Part shown: positions 12,554 to 24,804 of the stretch, piece after piece
How positions within the stretch are numbered: the first letter of the stretch is position 1
How the letters are laid out: each line of letters begins with the position of its first letter
Assembly: GCF_037975245.1 (NCBI RefSeq)
Contig: NC_092572.1
Location: 3,509,501 to 3,573,500 of the forward strand
Source: Apostichopus japonicus
Lineage: Eukaryota; Echinodermata; Holothuroidea; Aspidochirotida; Stichopodidae
Length of the DNA stretch: 64,000 nt
Direction of reading: 5' to 3'
Notes under the pieces: generated by a model
What the model was told of the DNA's origin: nothing
Seen by the model: only the letters and a program-made list of their open reading frames with translations
Databases searched by the model: none
Position numbers and translations under genes: made by a program

Positions 12554-12830
12554 CATAAAAGTAGTTATTGCTAGCCAAATTTCAAGATTTGTTTAATTTT
12601 GAAAGAAGAATCATTGTGACATGGAATGTTCAGATTAACACATTTGTTGTGGTAAATTGTGTTATACATGATGGAAAAAACTCTCTGCAGCTTATATTAT
12701 TAACTTTTTGTTAAAAATATACCGATCCCGTCAAAGTATCGCTTTACACATTAATGTGACAATGAATGAGTATACACCAATAACTATTTGTAAATGACAC
12801 AAAAAAGTGCTAAAAATACACTTCCAAGAG

Positions 12831-13921
12831 CAGGCGCGGCGGAACGGAAAAATTATTGGGGGGGGGGGGCTGATGTGTGGAGACTATCTAAGCGAAGCGC
12901 CACCATCGGTTGGCGCGGAGCGTACAAGAAAATTTTGGGTTTTTTCAAACCCCCAGATGGCCGGAAACGGCACTTTCCGAGTGTTTTATGCTGCGAATAC
13001 CTAGCCCTAAAATATGGGTCTCAAGCCTGCAATTCTCAGATTGCACGTTAAAGTCTGTAAAAAAATTGTAATTTGTATATTCGATGGTTTTTTAAGAGAG
13101 TAGCTATTACTCGTAGTGTACTCGCAAAGATGTTTTTGAGTGTAGTAAGGGCAGTGGCGGAGCTAGAGTATTGGTCAGGGAGGGCAAGAATGGTCTGTAG
13201 GGGCGCTTTCGACACTATCTAAGCGGAGCGCCACCACAGGTTGGCGCGGAGCGTACAGAAAATTTTTGAGTAAAGAAGCTCCCCAGATTGCAGGAAATGA
13301 CCCTTTCCGGGGCATTGCTAATTTGCAGATAAACGGAGAATAAATAGGTGTCGTCGCCATTTTGTCGGAAAATTACACCAACAGAATATGACAAATGTCA
13401 ATAGGTATATGAGAGCGCAATAAAATAGTCAAAAATCGCGAATAAGTAAAAAGTAGTGAAAAGCTGAAAAGGGCGACAGCAGTCCATTTGAGTCCGTCAG
13501 GGGGGGGGGGGCATCCGCCCCCTGACTGTATATATGGACGCTCCGCCACTAAGTAAGGGCATGTTGGAAAACTGGCTGAAATGAGGCAAGTCATTGGCCT
13601 AAGACGAAGTTGTGTTACGCTTACCGGTACTCACACTCACTGCTTCCACTTTTCACGGGGCGTGAAGACGCGGTTGGGGTGACAATGTGGTCTATAGCCA
13701 GGGGACGGGCCGAGGGTCCCCCAGCAATTACTAAAATTATTACACCTATAGAGTATACGTGTGCATCAGATCGACAAGTATGCATTGAAAAATGGGCAGA
13801 TGCACGTTTCGGAGCCTTGGTAAATATTGGGGGGGCTTATCATGAATTTGCCCCCTCAACTTTTTTATTGGGGGGCTGAGCCCCCCCAAGCCCCCCCCCC
13901 CCCCCGGTTCCGCCGCCACTG
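12831..13921. mobile_element. hAT-type MITE with empty site in unit B
   Basis: The element starts CAGGCGCGGCGGAAC and ends, inverted, CAGTGGCGGCGGAACC. It is flanked by the 8-bp duplication TCCAAGAG (12,823-12,830 and 13,922-13,929). Unit B has a single TCCAAGAG at 22,233-22,240 with no element, which proves the boundaries. Length is 1,091 bp, including a second MITE nested at 13,152-13,551. It contains the family core palindrome at about 12,892-12,922, poly-G near the left end and poly-C near the right. There is no transposase frame. Confidence 0.92.
13152..13551. mobile_element. hAT-type MITE nested in the 12,831 element
   Basis: The ends are CAGTGGCGGAGC and, inverted, TAGTGGCGGAGC. The 8-bp duplication is AGTAAGGG (13,144-13,151 and 13,552-13,559). 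Length is 400 bp. It has its own core palindrome at about 13,222-13,254, so it belongs to a sister family of its host element. Confidence 0.88.
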
Positions 13922-14311
13922 TCCAAGAGTACAGTTTGGTTTAATGTTATTAAAATAGTACACTTTAATCGATAAATTATTCTTGCAGATCATGAATTAC
14001 AGAAAAAAAAAACTCAAACCACATTAAAACAGATCACATGGGGCGAAACAGGAACATCTAACATAAACGATTTGAAACATTTTTTTCTTCACCATCGGCA
14101 AATGACAGGCTGGAGTTTGTTCAACTGAGGTTTAAAGTTGTGATGAAATAGCTTATATACTGAGGCCTATATAACAAACTTGTGGAACACCTGCTCTATA
14201 TCGCTATAAATAGTGAAATATTTGTTTTACACATAGTGTTGAAGGAGGGCTAGTCCCATGGAGGATAAAATGAATGAAATGTCTCTTGATTAGATATATG
14301 CTTACCGGTCT

Positions 14312-14345
14312 GGTCCTCTGTTCCTTTTAATGCGTCGAAGTGAAT
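14312..14345 (-). other. candidate non-coding 5' exon end and splice donor upstream of transporter A
   Basis: On the minus strand the sequence GGACCAGACCG is followed by the donor GTAAGCAT. The same exon-end and donor are kept in copy B (about 22,612-22,650, GACCAGACAG then GTAAGCAT). It lies about 1.85 kb upstream of the coding exon and faces the same way, so it could be a leader exon spliced to the acceptor near 12,480. A related cassette (CCAGACGCG then GTAAGC) occurs at about 4,788-4,815, with GTAACC at about 17,586-17,612. No transcript evidence is available. Confidence 0.3.
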
Positions 14346-17300
14346 CCGTGTGTCATGTTATTACTCTACCGTTTAGTTAATGCACTGATTTGCAGCTTAG
14401 CAGTCGAGCACTACACTGCGAACGTAGGTGGGACTTCAAGCAGCGATGTGAAGTTAACAAATAAACTTACACCATCACCCATCGATATTCTTCTGCAATA
14501 TTTTATTCGAAAGTTTGTATTCCTCCTTGCGTGGAAGGAAATGTCACTGAAGATGTTTCTTGAAATTTAAAGTTCTGACCAAAATCATGTAATGCATTCA
14601 AATGGCTAAAGGCCTACACACAGCTATAAAAGAAAGTCTCGCAGCTGCAGAGTCCTTGTGACTCTCAGTTCATAAGATCCTATTATAATCGAGATGACAG
14701 GGGCGATGAATTTGTACATTTGTTAAGATTGTCTAGATCATGCGCCATGTTAACTCAACAAATTAAGCTCTGTGATTTTGTGTTAGGCCAGTGTAATGTC
14801 AGATCTAACGCACATAGTATCAGCAGCCACATCAGACGCTGTAACTGTCATGTCTCTGTGTAACTGCGTTAACTTTTTTTCTTGATTTTAGCCAAAAGGA
14901 AAATTCAACCCTGGACTGTCCAAAGTATCACAATTACCACGACGTAAACCAGATTTAATTTACAAAGCTGATTAATATCTCGACTATTGTTGGTTTAATA
15001 AGTTCGTATTGACATTCATCGTGACTTTCAAACATTGTAAATGACGTACTTTGAACTGTGCACGATTTTTTTCTTATTTAAGCAATCTTGTAAGTAATGA
15101 TCTATTTGAAGTTAGACACTATTTGACCTGGTTTAAATCCAGTTTCCAATCTGGCTTAAAAACAGTTGTACCACGAATGGGCAGTACAGACAGTTTACCC
15201 CCAAATCAAAATAGACTTATTTGATATTGACAAACGATTGACGAAGTGGTAAAATATCTTTTTCTGTTTTTTTCGAAAAGTGGAATGTAATCATCAAACG
15301 AGTTACTTCCAGCGACATAATCCCCGGTTTTTGCTCTGTGTATATGTTGCCTCCACGCGATTTACATAACCTAAAAGGAAAAGTAAATATGGACAAACAT
15401 CAGATATTTGTTTGTGCACGAACACTTGCTTGTAGGGTTCATGTATATGTATTATCCGCTGTTGTTACATCCGTCCACTTATCTCTTCCGGTTTACAACA
15501 GGAACTTATATAAGTAGGGATAACATTGCCTCAACGAACGATCCTATCGTAGCTGTACTCTAAACTATTATGTTAACTTTGAGAATAATCCTGACACGGG
15601 ATTATACTGCAGCAACATTCAGGCGAAACCTTTGCATAGGTCATAGTCTCGGCCAAGTCGTTTGTAATACTCTTTTTCTCGTACTTGCACACTGTATGTT
15701 ACATGCCCGAGGATCCTTACGATACAACTTATGCAAACCACAAAATCTTTATTCATATTATTGTTACGGAAATTTCATGTCATGAGAGATCATGTATCTT
15801 CCACAGCAATTAGCGACCGTCTCGCAGTATACAAACCAATCGAAGATTGTTCACTGCGGGAGGCAGGGCCTGAATAAACATTTTGGGGAAAGTGGCCCCA
15901 ATTGGCCAACCTGATTGGCTTCTTCGCTTTCTTGCCAAAAATCAAAGGCAACATAAGATAGCTTGGGAGAAAATTGCAAGACCCTAGTATCAATCTAAAA
16001 CGTTGCCGTGGGCGTTCTCTGGGCAGTACAGCAAATATAAACTGGAAAATAGCTTACTGAAAATGAAAGGTACACTAGGCTGTACATACTAGGGTCTTAG
16101 CAGTACTACATAGGTACTAATGTTAACACATGACCGTTACCGGCCTGACCACTTGATCCATATGCATTACTTGTACCTCTCTGAATACAACAATAACTGC
16201 TGCGATTTATGCACAATCCTTGAAAGTTCCCTTGGAGTTGCACCACAACGGTCAAGCCTACTTGTTTACCTGTTACCATATTGGGTTTAACGTAACCTCA
16301 TCCAGTTCCACACAGTGACACACTTTAAAAGTTGAAACATTCAGTAAGGGACCAGAAGAGTAAAAGAATACAAAACAATGCCCTTGATGACACTTCACCA
16401 TAAGTATGAAATCCCTCAAGATAGTGTAAGTGACCCTTCATCACCTTTTACTAAATACATTTAACTCAACTGACTTCATTCACAACCTTGGCGAATTATT
16501 GGCAACATTTTTAGAATAGTCTGGTTTGTCCAGTCAATCATTAATGCATAGGATTGTGTGTTTAGTATTTTCTGTCTGTAAGGCCTTCCCGGTACCAACT
16601 GGTCATAACTGTAAGACATATTGAGAAATTATACCACGCATTAGTTTTAACTGAATAACGGGTACCCAACTTTACAAGCTTTAATTAAAAAAAAGGCATA
16701 AAGATCGGTTGGTTCAATTATCATGGTTTTATTTCATACTATGGTCGAAACTTTACAAGAGACATAATTTGATAATGTAGATAACATCGCCAAAGTCATA
16801 GCTTGATATCATAATAATTAAAAACGGCGGTCTTCGTTTATCAGCAAAAACTAAAACAGTTTAAAATAATTTTCCCTTGTACAGAAAATCATACAACACA
16901 ACAGAAACGTATCTTTAATTTAATTAAACAAATTAGAATATCCTTATTTTTTCATATTTACTTCACACGCATAATCTCTCCTTTGTGTGTGGCTTTTTAA
17001 GCCCCCCAAATACTCAATATTATTGGCAATTCATAATTATGGACGTAAAATATTAATCTAGGAGACTGAGTTCGGTCAGCTTGTGGCTTTGATAAGCAAA
17101 TGAGGCTTCTTTGTGAGTTCCTGCTTGCAGGAGGATCTAAAATACATACATACAATACATAAAATATCGCGTTGTAAATTGCAATTTGTAGCTTACGACT
17201 AGGAAGGTACTTTTGTACCAAACTCCATTTTTTAAAGCCCTAACACTGAATTTAACAAGCGAACGATTTAAAGCAGTGTGTAGTCATGTGTAACTCGTAA

Positions 17301-19070
17301 ATATTCAAGGCTTGGCGTTGAAACAAAAGTGAGGTCCTTGGCTGAATCGTCAGTTAAAAGGAAATCTTTATCGTTGGATAACCTCCTCAATAGCACATCT
17401 GTTTACCATTCTTGTCAAAATTGAAATGACCGATTCGGATGAGAAGCAGGTTAGCCCTTAATCATAATCAACAACTGTGGAACACGGCATGAATAATTAT
17501 AACTCTCATGCATTTAAACTTTAAAGATAACACGATGGCAGTAACTCAAATAATAAAATAGAATTGCATGTATCTTGATGGAAATATGGTTACCGCGTCT
17601 GGTTTAACGCAACTTTTCATGTAAACGTGACCACTTGTGTCAGGTTACATCCACATTTTTTGTATCGTTTTGCATCTTTCGATTTAACAGGCAAACACTA
17701 TACTGTCATACAAACAACAAAGCAAGACGTAAGTACTTCGTACTTAGGTCAAATAAAGGTTCAAAGAAACCGATTAGACATCACAAAGAAACAGAAATTT
17801 TACCAAATCCCACCAAATCAAGTTCACAGTATTTATTATGATCGTTTGCAATGAGTGAAGCAGGGAGAAGGTGTAAAAGCAAAGCACTCTTAGCATTTAA
17901 TGCTCTTGATGGAATCTTCTCACGCTTATAGCTTAATGCCTACACAATTGTGTCAAATCGGTAGACTCGACCGTACCAATTGTCTTTGTTTCTGTTTTTT
18001 ATATTGTTGAATTGTTAAGTGTCTCACATTTTCTACATCATGTGCAAAGTAAGATTCCCTCAAAATAAGATCAGTATGTCCTTCCTCATTGGTGAATCCA
18101 ATGATTTATAGGAAGAGGTGCCCAAGAGATAAGTACATTGAGATACCAAAGAACCTAACGAAATAATTTGGTATAGCATTTCCATTATGTACGAACTTGT
18201 TTTACACCAGCAATATGCTTCAGCTAATTTTTAGTCCACATGGCGGATTCATTAGAGGTGGCCTGAATTTCCTTGCCCCCCCCCCCTGTTTTCGTTGCAG
18301 AACCTAATGGATATTGTTTATCCAGTGATCTTATCAGGCATTTGTTGCCCTCGCAGCAGCTTTAATTGCCAAGCTCTTCTTTCAGTGGTCAATGTAAACT
18401 GTAAAATATGTTTTATTTGATTTTAAGTGTGATAAAGTCCAACCTTGGACAGTAAAACGTATACAGTGGTGTAACGGTGGTTTTATGAGCAAATATATTT
18501 CAACACTGTCGGTTCAAACACACATACACACAGTTGTTGCGATTTGTAAGGAATAAAGCTTGCGGAATTGAAATTTACCTGCATTCGAAATGAAAAAAGA
18601 ATCCATTGGTTAACAAGCAGTAACATTTTTCACTTTGCGATATTACAGCATGATAAGATTTTTCTTATTTTCGTAATATCCTACATTAACTCAGAAACCG
18701 TCCCCCCCCCCATAAAAACCCGGGGTTCACCATCCCGAAGACAATGCACATGTTGTCGGAAGCTGGTAGTCGCTCTAACCCGACGAATAATCATTTCGTG
18801 GGAGAAAAATGCTATAAAAATTTGCTCTCATAGTGACGCCCCCGAGTTAGTTCAATATCGCTCGTATAAGTTCAGCATCATCTGATGTACAACAACAACG
18901 CAATGAAAAGTAAGTATAGATAATATAGATTGATAAACTATTGTGTACCTAAGATCAGATGGGGTCAACAAGTTGTTCAATGCCAAAAACGTCACCGCTA
19001 AGTTATATATTCATACTTGGTTCTTCACGTGAACCCGGCTGTTGTTTGCTAACAGTCGAAATCATATCTC

Positions 19071-20009
19071 TGTCGCGGGTCGATGAAAGTCGGAGGACGC
19101 AAATGACGGATTGAGAACAGGAGTTGTCGAGTTTCAGTGGAGTGAGTTTATTCACCGGAATATACAGGTGTATGATACAGAGAACAGGAAAAACCTGAAA
19201 ATATGGAAATAAAAATGCTTTCCTTGCAAACATCGGGTCGATACACAAACATAATTTAACTTACTCAATATCACATTACACAATATTACACAATAACTAA
19301 CATAAAAGAAACGTAAACTTACGGGATAATGAATTGGCGTTCGCCCGGTTTTGCCTGGATAGCCCAGCGGTGATACATTTGAGAGTAGCCTATGGCTGAC
19401 AGGTCGGTTACGAACCTCGGGACGCAAAGCAGTCCGGTTAATATCAGACTTCTTAAGCACACGAAGTAGCCCAAGTATACAATACAGGTTGGGAACACGA
19501 AGTAACCCACGTACAAACAAGAATTGGGCACACAAAGTAACCCAGTTGAGAATACAGGTTGGGTACACGAAGTTTCCCACGTACAACAAAAATTGGGCAC
19601 ACATAGTAACCCAGTTGAGAATACAGGTTGGGAACACGAAGTAACTCACGTACAACAAGAGTTGGGCACACAAAGTAACCCAGTTGAGAATATTGGTTGA
19701 AGACACGAAGAGACCCACGTACAACCAGAATCGGACATACGAAATTAACCAATTGCTAGCTTGCAGAGAACCACACCGCCCTACTTCCAGACAGCATGCT
19801 AGCACAACAGCCCGCATAACTAAAACATTCCTTAACACCACATGCCATTGATAGGCAAATATATGCATACCTCGCATGGACACCGGCTTTGTGCCAAGAA
19901 TACCTTTAGAATAGAAAATGAATGTAAATTTATCACAGGGTAGTCTTCATCCAAACAGACATATATTAACGTGACCTGAAATATCTTAAACGATACCTGA
20001 CCTGTGACA
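19071..20009. mobile_element. solo-LTR-like fossil in unit B with internal minisatellite
   Basis: A 939-bp insertion in unit B starts TGTCGCGGGTC and ends GACCTGTGACA, i.e. TG...CA with imperfect inverted ends. It is flanked by ATCTC on both sides (19,066-19,070 and 20,010-20,014). Unit A has one uninterrupted ATCTC at the matching site near 10,580. A 5-bp duplication with TG...CA ends suggests a solo LTR, Gypsy-type, although a terminal-inverted-repeat DNA element is possible. About 19,480-19,735 consists of tandem units of roughly 68 bp made of two half-units (CACACAAAGTAACCCA and related). It is younger than the duplication. No internal region remains. Confidence 0.6.
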
Positions 20010-20766
20010 ATCTCTCGAGTTCGAATTGTAAATTTATTCACTCTTTTGATTTGATTTACATAGTTATTTACATTCAATATGGCAAAGGCATAACATTTGC
20101 AGTATAGAATAAATATTTACAGGGATAAGTTCAAATACAGGAACAATTTAATACCGAATATGGTCAATCTTGTGAGGCATTTTTTAAATCGTGCACCCAG
20201 TTACTAGTACGTTTAACAAGACACCTGTGGCAAATATATTTCGGCGTCATTTATATGTCGTGTGCTAGTTTCCAGACCGAAATCACGAAATGTGAAGGTA
20301 TCACAAAACTGGCAGAATAATGACAGATTATATTAATATTCAATCTTTTGTAAAATGAGCATCTCGGCTGGCTTTATGTTGATGTTGTTCGTTGCCTCCT
20401 TTTCGATAAATAAGCATAGGTTTGTTTGTATCTTTGTTAACAAAATTTGAAAAGTTTCTTGGCTCAGAGCTGGGATTTCAGCCTTGGATTATTCTGAAAA
20501 ACACATTGAATAAAATGTATCCACCTTAAGGTACATGACCCAGGAGAAACTTAATATCGACTGAAATAGTTTCAGTGCTCACAAAATGTTGAGAATGTAA
20601 TAGTTAATACCTTGCTGATTAGCTTTATTCTAAGGAATAACTGAACAGTTGTGCATCAGTTTCGTCCAGCAATATGTTTGAATTATTCATAGAAACGTTC
20701 AGAGCAAATTGGATATAGAAACTGGGATTTAAAAAGTCCCATTACGTGGTTCTCACAACAAAATGC

Positions 20767-21920
20767 TCAATCGTCGGTATTTTGGTTAACTTTGCCGGCA
20801 GAAGACGTTTTTGGTCTATTCATCACAGTTCCAACACAAGCGATTAGCACGAGTAATCCTCCGATCAGTGATGTCCACAGCGGCATCATTTGAAAAACAA
20901 GGATTTGCAATATAAATGCGAACACTATTTGGAAAGAAAACACTATGCTTACAATTGCTGCTTTTTCTCTCGCTAATCCCAAGTACAAAGTAATTTGACC
21001 AATAAAGTAACTTAAACCAGCTCCCTGGGAAAGCCACCATTCTCTCTTAGATGGACAACTCCATTGACTTGTAGTTGTACATAAGATGATGCTTAATATT
21101 TCCATGACTACAGCATTAGCAAAGGAAGATTGATATGGATGAATGCCGATTGTGGACTGCTTTCGAACGATAACAAATGCTAGAGCCCCGCAAAGTGAAA
21201 CACATAAGGCAAACACTGTTCCTAGTATAGCGTTGTTGCCCTCGATATTGTCTCCTGTTCCAAAGATAAAAGATGGACGTGCTATAAGCACAACGCCAGT
21301 CATAGCAAGAATCGCTAAAAGAAGATCAAGAATACGAAACGGTTCTTTCAAGATAATCCAACTCAAAACACCTGTCAGAATGAGAGATAATTGAGAAATG
21401 GACACCGTGTCGCTAAAAGCCATGTACTTGTAAGAAAAAGCCAAAAATAAATTAAGGCCAGTCAAGGTAATGCCACTGGGTAATAACCATAGGTATTGTT
21501 CCAAATGGCGTGGGGGATGCATATGTTTGGCTATCATCAAAGATGATGTACCCACCACAAGACAGGGACCTTCATTGATGTTAGTTGAAAGGGGTTAACC
21601 GTAGTGGCGATAGCATCTATGAACGCTCCCGATACCGCAAAGAAAAAAGCCGCGATTAAACTAAGAAATATTCCCTCGCGCTTTCGTAGATGCCATCTTA
21701 GCCTACCAAGGGCTGAAAGTTGAGGTTTCTTTGCTTGGCTTTCCTGTTGGTCATCCTGATTAGGCATGCAGTTGTCACATGGTAAAAAGGATGACGTGAG
21801 GGTAGCAGGGTGGTCCGTTCCAACTTTGCTCTGACCATCAGTGTGAATAATTTCAACGGGTGTCACAGTCACGTCTGAGGATAGCCTATCCTCTTTTTTG
21901 ATGTTTCCATCTATTTCCAT
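20767..21920 (-). pseudogene. SLC35G1-like transporter, duplicated copy B with a one-base deletion
   Basis: This is the paralogue of the 11,287-12,441 gene, about 98% identical in DNA. It starts at the same MEIDGN codon (21,920) and has the same stop and 3' flank, including the AATAAA signal. Relative to copy A one base is missing near 21,558. The frame breaks at about residue 121 (after SMKVPVL), in the second hydrophobic segment of the first EamA half. This leaves a 127-aa N-terminal frame (21,537-21,920) and a 263-aa C-terminal frame (20,767-21,558). The C-terminal frame still holds about eight membrane segments. Amino-acid changes are frequent in the N-terminal tail (R8K, V23E, L45F, G65K, S75R) and few in the membrane region. 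It is probably a young pseudogene; an assembly or sequencing error in an A run cannot be excluded from the sequence alone. Confidence 0.82.
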
Positions 21921-24804
21921 ATTTATTAAATTTGGTTTTTGGAAAAAGAAAGTAAAGTACTACCATAAAAGTAGTTATTGCTAGCCAAATTTCAAGATTT
22001 GTTTAATTTTGAAAGAAGAATCATTGTGACATGGAATGTTCAGATTAACACATTTGTTGTGGTAAAGTGTGTTATACATGATGGAAAAAACTCTCTGCAG
22101 CTTATATTATTAACTTTTTGTTAAAAATATACCGATCCCGTCAAAGTATCGCTTTACACATTAATGTGACAATGAATGAGTATACACCAATAACTATTTG
22201 TAAATGACACAAAAAAGTGCTAAAAATACACTTCCAAGAGTACAGTTTGGTTTAATGTTATTAAAATAGTACACTTTAATCGATAAATTATTCTTGCAGA
22301 CCATGAATTACAGAAAAAAACTCAAACCACATTAAAACAGATCACATGGGGCGAAACAGGAACATCTAACATAAACGATATGAAACATTTTTTTCTTCAC
22401 CATCCGCAAATTACAGGCTGGAGTTTGTTCAACTGAGGTTTAAAGTTGTGATGAAATAGCTTATATTCTGAGGCCAATATAACAAACTTGTGGAACACCT
22501 GCTCTATATCGCTATAAATAGTGAAATATTTGTTTTACACATAGTGTTGAAGGAGGGCTAGTCCCATGGAGGATAAAATGAATGAAATGTCTCTTGATTA
22601 GATATATGCTTACCTGTCTGGTCCTCTGTTCATTTTAATGCGTCGAAGTGAATCCTTGTGTCATGTTATTACTCTACCGTTTAGTTAATGCACTGATTTG
22701 CAGCTTAGCAGTCGAGCACTACACTACGGACGTAGGTGGGACTTCAAGCAGCGATGTGAAGTTAACAAATAAACTTACACCATCACCCATCGAAATTCTT
22801 CTGCAATATTTTATTCGAAAGTTTTTATTTTCTTCTTGCGTCGAAGGAAAGTCACTGAAGATGTTTCTTGAAATTTAAAGTTCTGACCAAAATCATGTAA
22901 TGCATTCAAATGGCTAAAGGCCTACACACAGCTATAGAAGAAAGGACAGCTCATGAGAGTCTTTGTGACTCTCAGTTCATAAGATCCTATTATAATCGAG
23001 ATGACAGGGTCGATGAATTTGTACATTTGTTAAGATTGTCTAGATCATGCGCCATGTTAACTCAACAAACTAGGCTAATGTGATTTTGTGTTAAGCCAGT
23101 GTAATGTCAGATCTAACGCACATAGTATCAGCAGCCACATCAGACGCTGTAGCTGTCATGTCTCTGTGAAACTGCATTAATTTTTTTTCTGGATTTTAGC
23201 TAGGAGGAAAATTCAACCCTGGACTGTACAAAGTATCACAATTACCACGACGTTAACCAGATTTAATAACAAACGCAGAATATTATCTCGACTATTGTTG
23301 GTTTAATAAGTTCGCATTGACAATCACCGTGCTTTTCAAATATTGTAAATGACGTACTTTGAACTGTGCATGATTTTTTTCTTATTTAAGCAATCTTGTA
23401 AGTGATGATCTACCTGAAGTTGGACACTATTTGACCTGGTTTAAATCCAGTTTCCAATCTGGCTTAAAAACAGTTGTACCGCGAATGGACAGTACAGACA
23501 GTTTACCCCCAAATCAAAATAGACTTATTTGATATTGACAAACGATTGACGAAGTGGTAAAATATCTTTTTCTGTTTTTTCGAAAAGTGGAATGTAATCA
23601 TCAAACGAGTTACTTCCAGCGACATAATCCCCGCCTTTTGCTCTGTGTATATGTTGCCTCCACGCGATTTACATAACCTGAAAGGAAAAGTAAATATGGA
23701 CAAACATCAGATATTTGTTAGTGCACGAACACTTGCTTGTAGGGTTCATGTATATGTATTATCCGCTGTTGTTACAACCGTCCACTTATCTCTTCCGGTT
23801 TACAACATGAACTTATATAATTAGGGATAACATTGCTTCAACGAACGATCCTATCGTAGCTGTACTCTAAACTATTATGGTAACTTTGGGAATACTCCTG
23901 ACACGGGATTATACTACAGCAACAATCAGTCGAAACCTCTGCATAGGTCATAGTCTTGGCCAAGTCGTTTGTAATACTCTTTTTCTCGTATTTGCCCACT
24001 GTATGTTACATGCCCGAGGATCCTTACGATACAACTTATGCAAACCACAAAATCTTTATTCATATTATTGTTACGTAAATTGCATGTCATGAGAGATCAT
24101 GTATCTTCCACAACAATTAGCGGCCGTCTCGCAGTGTACAAACCAATCTAAGATTGTTCACTGCGGGAGGCAGGGCCTGAATAAACATTTTTGGGCCGGA
24201 AAGTGGCCCCAATTGGCAAACCTGATTGGCTTCTTCGCTTTTTTGCCAAAAATCAAAGGAAACATAAGATAGCTTGGGAGAAATGTGCAAGACCCTAGTA
24301 TCAATCTGAAGCGTTGCCGTGGGCGTTCTCTGGGCAGTACAGCAAATATAAACAGGAAAATAGCTTTGTGAAAAAGAAAGGTACACTAGGCTGTACATAC
24401 TAGGGTCTTAGCAATACTACATAGGTGCTAATGTTAACACATGACCGTTACCGGCCTGACCACTTGATCCATATGCATTACTTGTACCTCTCTGAATACA
24501 ACAATAACTGCTGCGGAATATGCACAATCCTTGACAGTTCCCTTGGAGTTGCACCACGACGGTCAAGCCTACTTGTTTACCTGTTACCATATTCGGTTTA
24601 ACGTTACCTCATCCAGTTCCACACAGTGTCACACTTTAAAAGTTTAAACATTCAGTAAGGGACCAGAAGAGTAAAAGAATACAAAACAATGCCCTTGATG
24701 ACATTTCACCATGAGGATGAAATCCTTAAGCTAGTTTTAGTGACCCTTCATCACCTTTTACTAAATACATTTAACTCAACTGACTTAATTCAAAACCTTG
24801 GCGA

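Larger units (their letters stand above)
3021..16493. repeat. tandem segmental duplication 1, unit A
   Basis: Sequence from about 3,021 rightwards (starting CGAATTATTGGC) is repeated from 16,492. The unit runs to CCTTGGCGA at 16,493, which also ends unit B at 24,804. Matching landmarks are 3,200-3,970 with 16,650-17,460, 9,420-10,550 with 17,920-19,060, and 10,600-16,490 with 20,030-24,800. Unit A is larger because it holds a LINE, hAT MITEs and an LTR-like fossil missing from unit B. Intergenic segments not otherwise annotated in this unit show no gene I can support. Confidence 0.9.
16492..24804. repeat. tandem segmental duplication 1, unit B
   Basis: This is a direct copy of unit A at high identity, carrying the frameshifted transporter. 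It lacks the unit A insertions at 5,145-9,419, 12,831-13,921 and about 3,975-4,682, so it shows their empty sites (near 17,917, 22,233-22,240 and 17,460). It carries its own insertion at 19,071-20,009. The stretches 22,900-24,800 and 16,500-17,900 hold only short frames that are not conserved between units. Confidence 0.9.

Noticed and set aside
14340-14570. 76-aa frame with a counterpart at 22,648-22,878
   Set aside because: The C-terminal part changes frame between units (FVFLLAWKEM versus FLFSSCVEGK), which is inconsistent with a conserved protein.
15570-15785. 71-aa frame conserved in unit B (23,877-24,092), with a TATA-like box upstream
   Set aside because: Between the two units I count 9 replacement and 3 silent changes, no sign of protein constraint. 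Treated as non-coding.
19152-19883. 243-aa frame with repeated NWVTLCAQ motifs
   Set aside because: The frame is produced by the tandem repeat inside the LTR-like fossil; frames exist in more than one phase.
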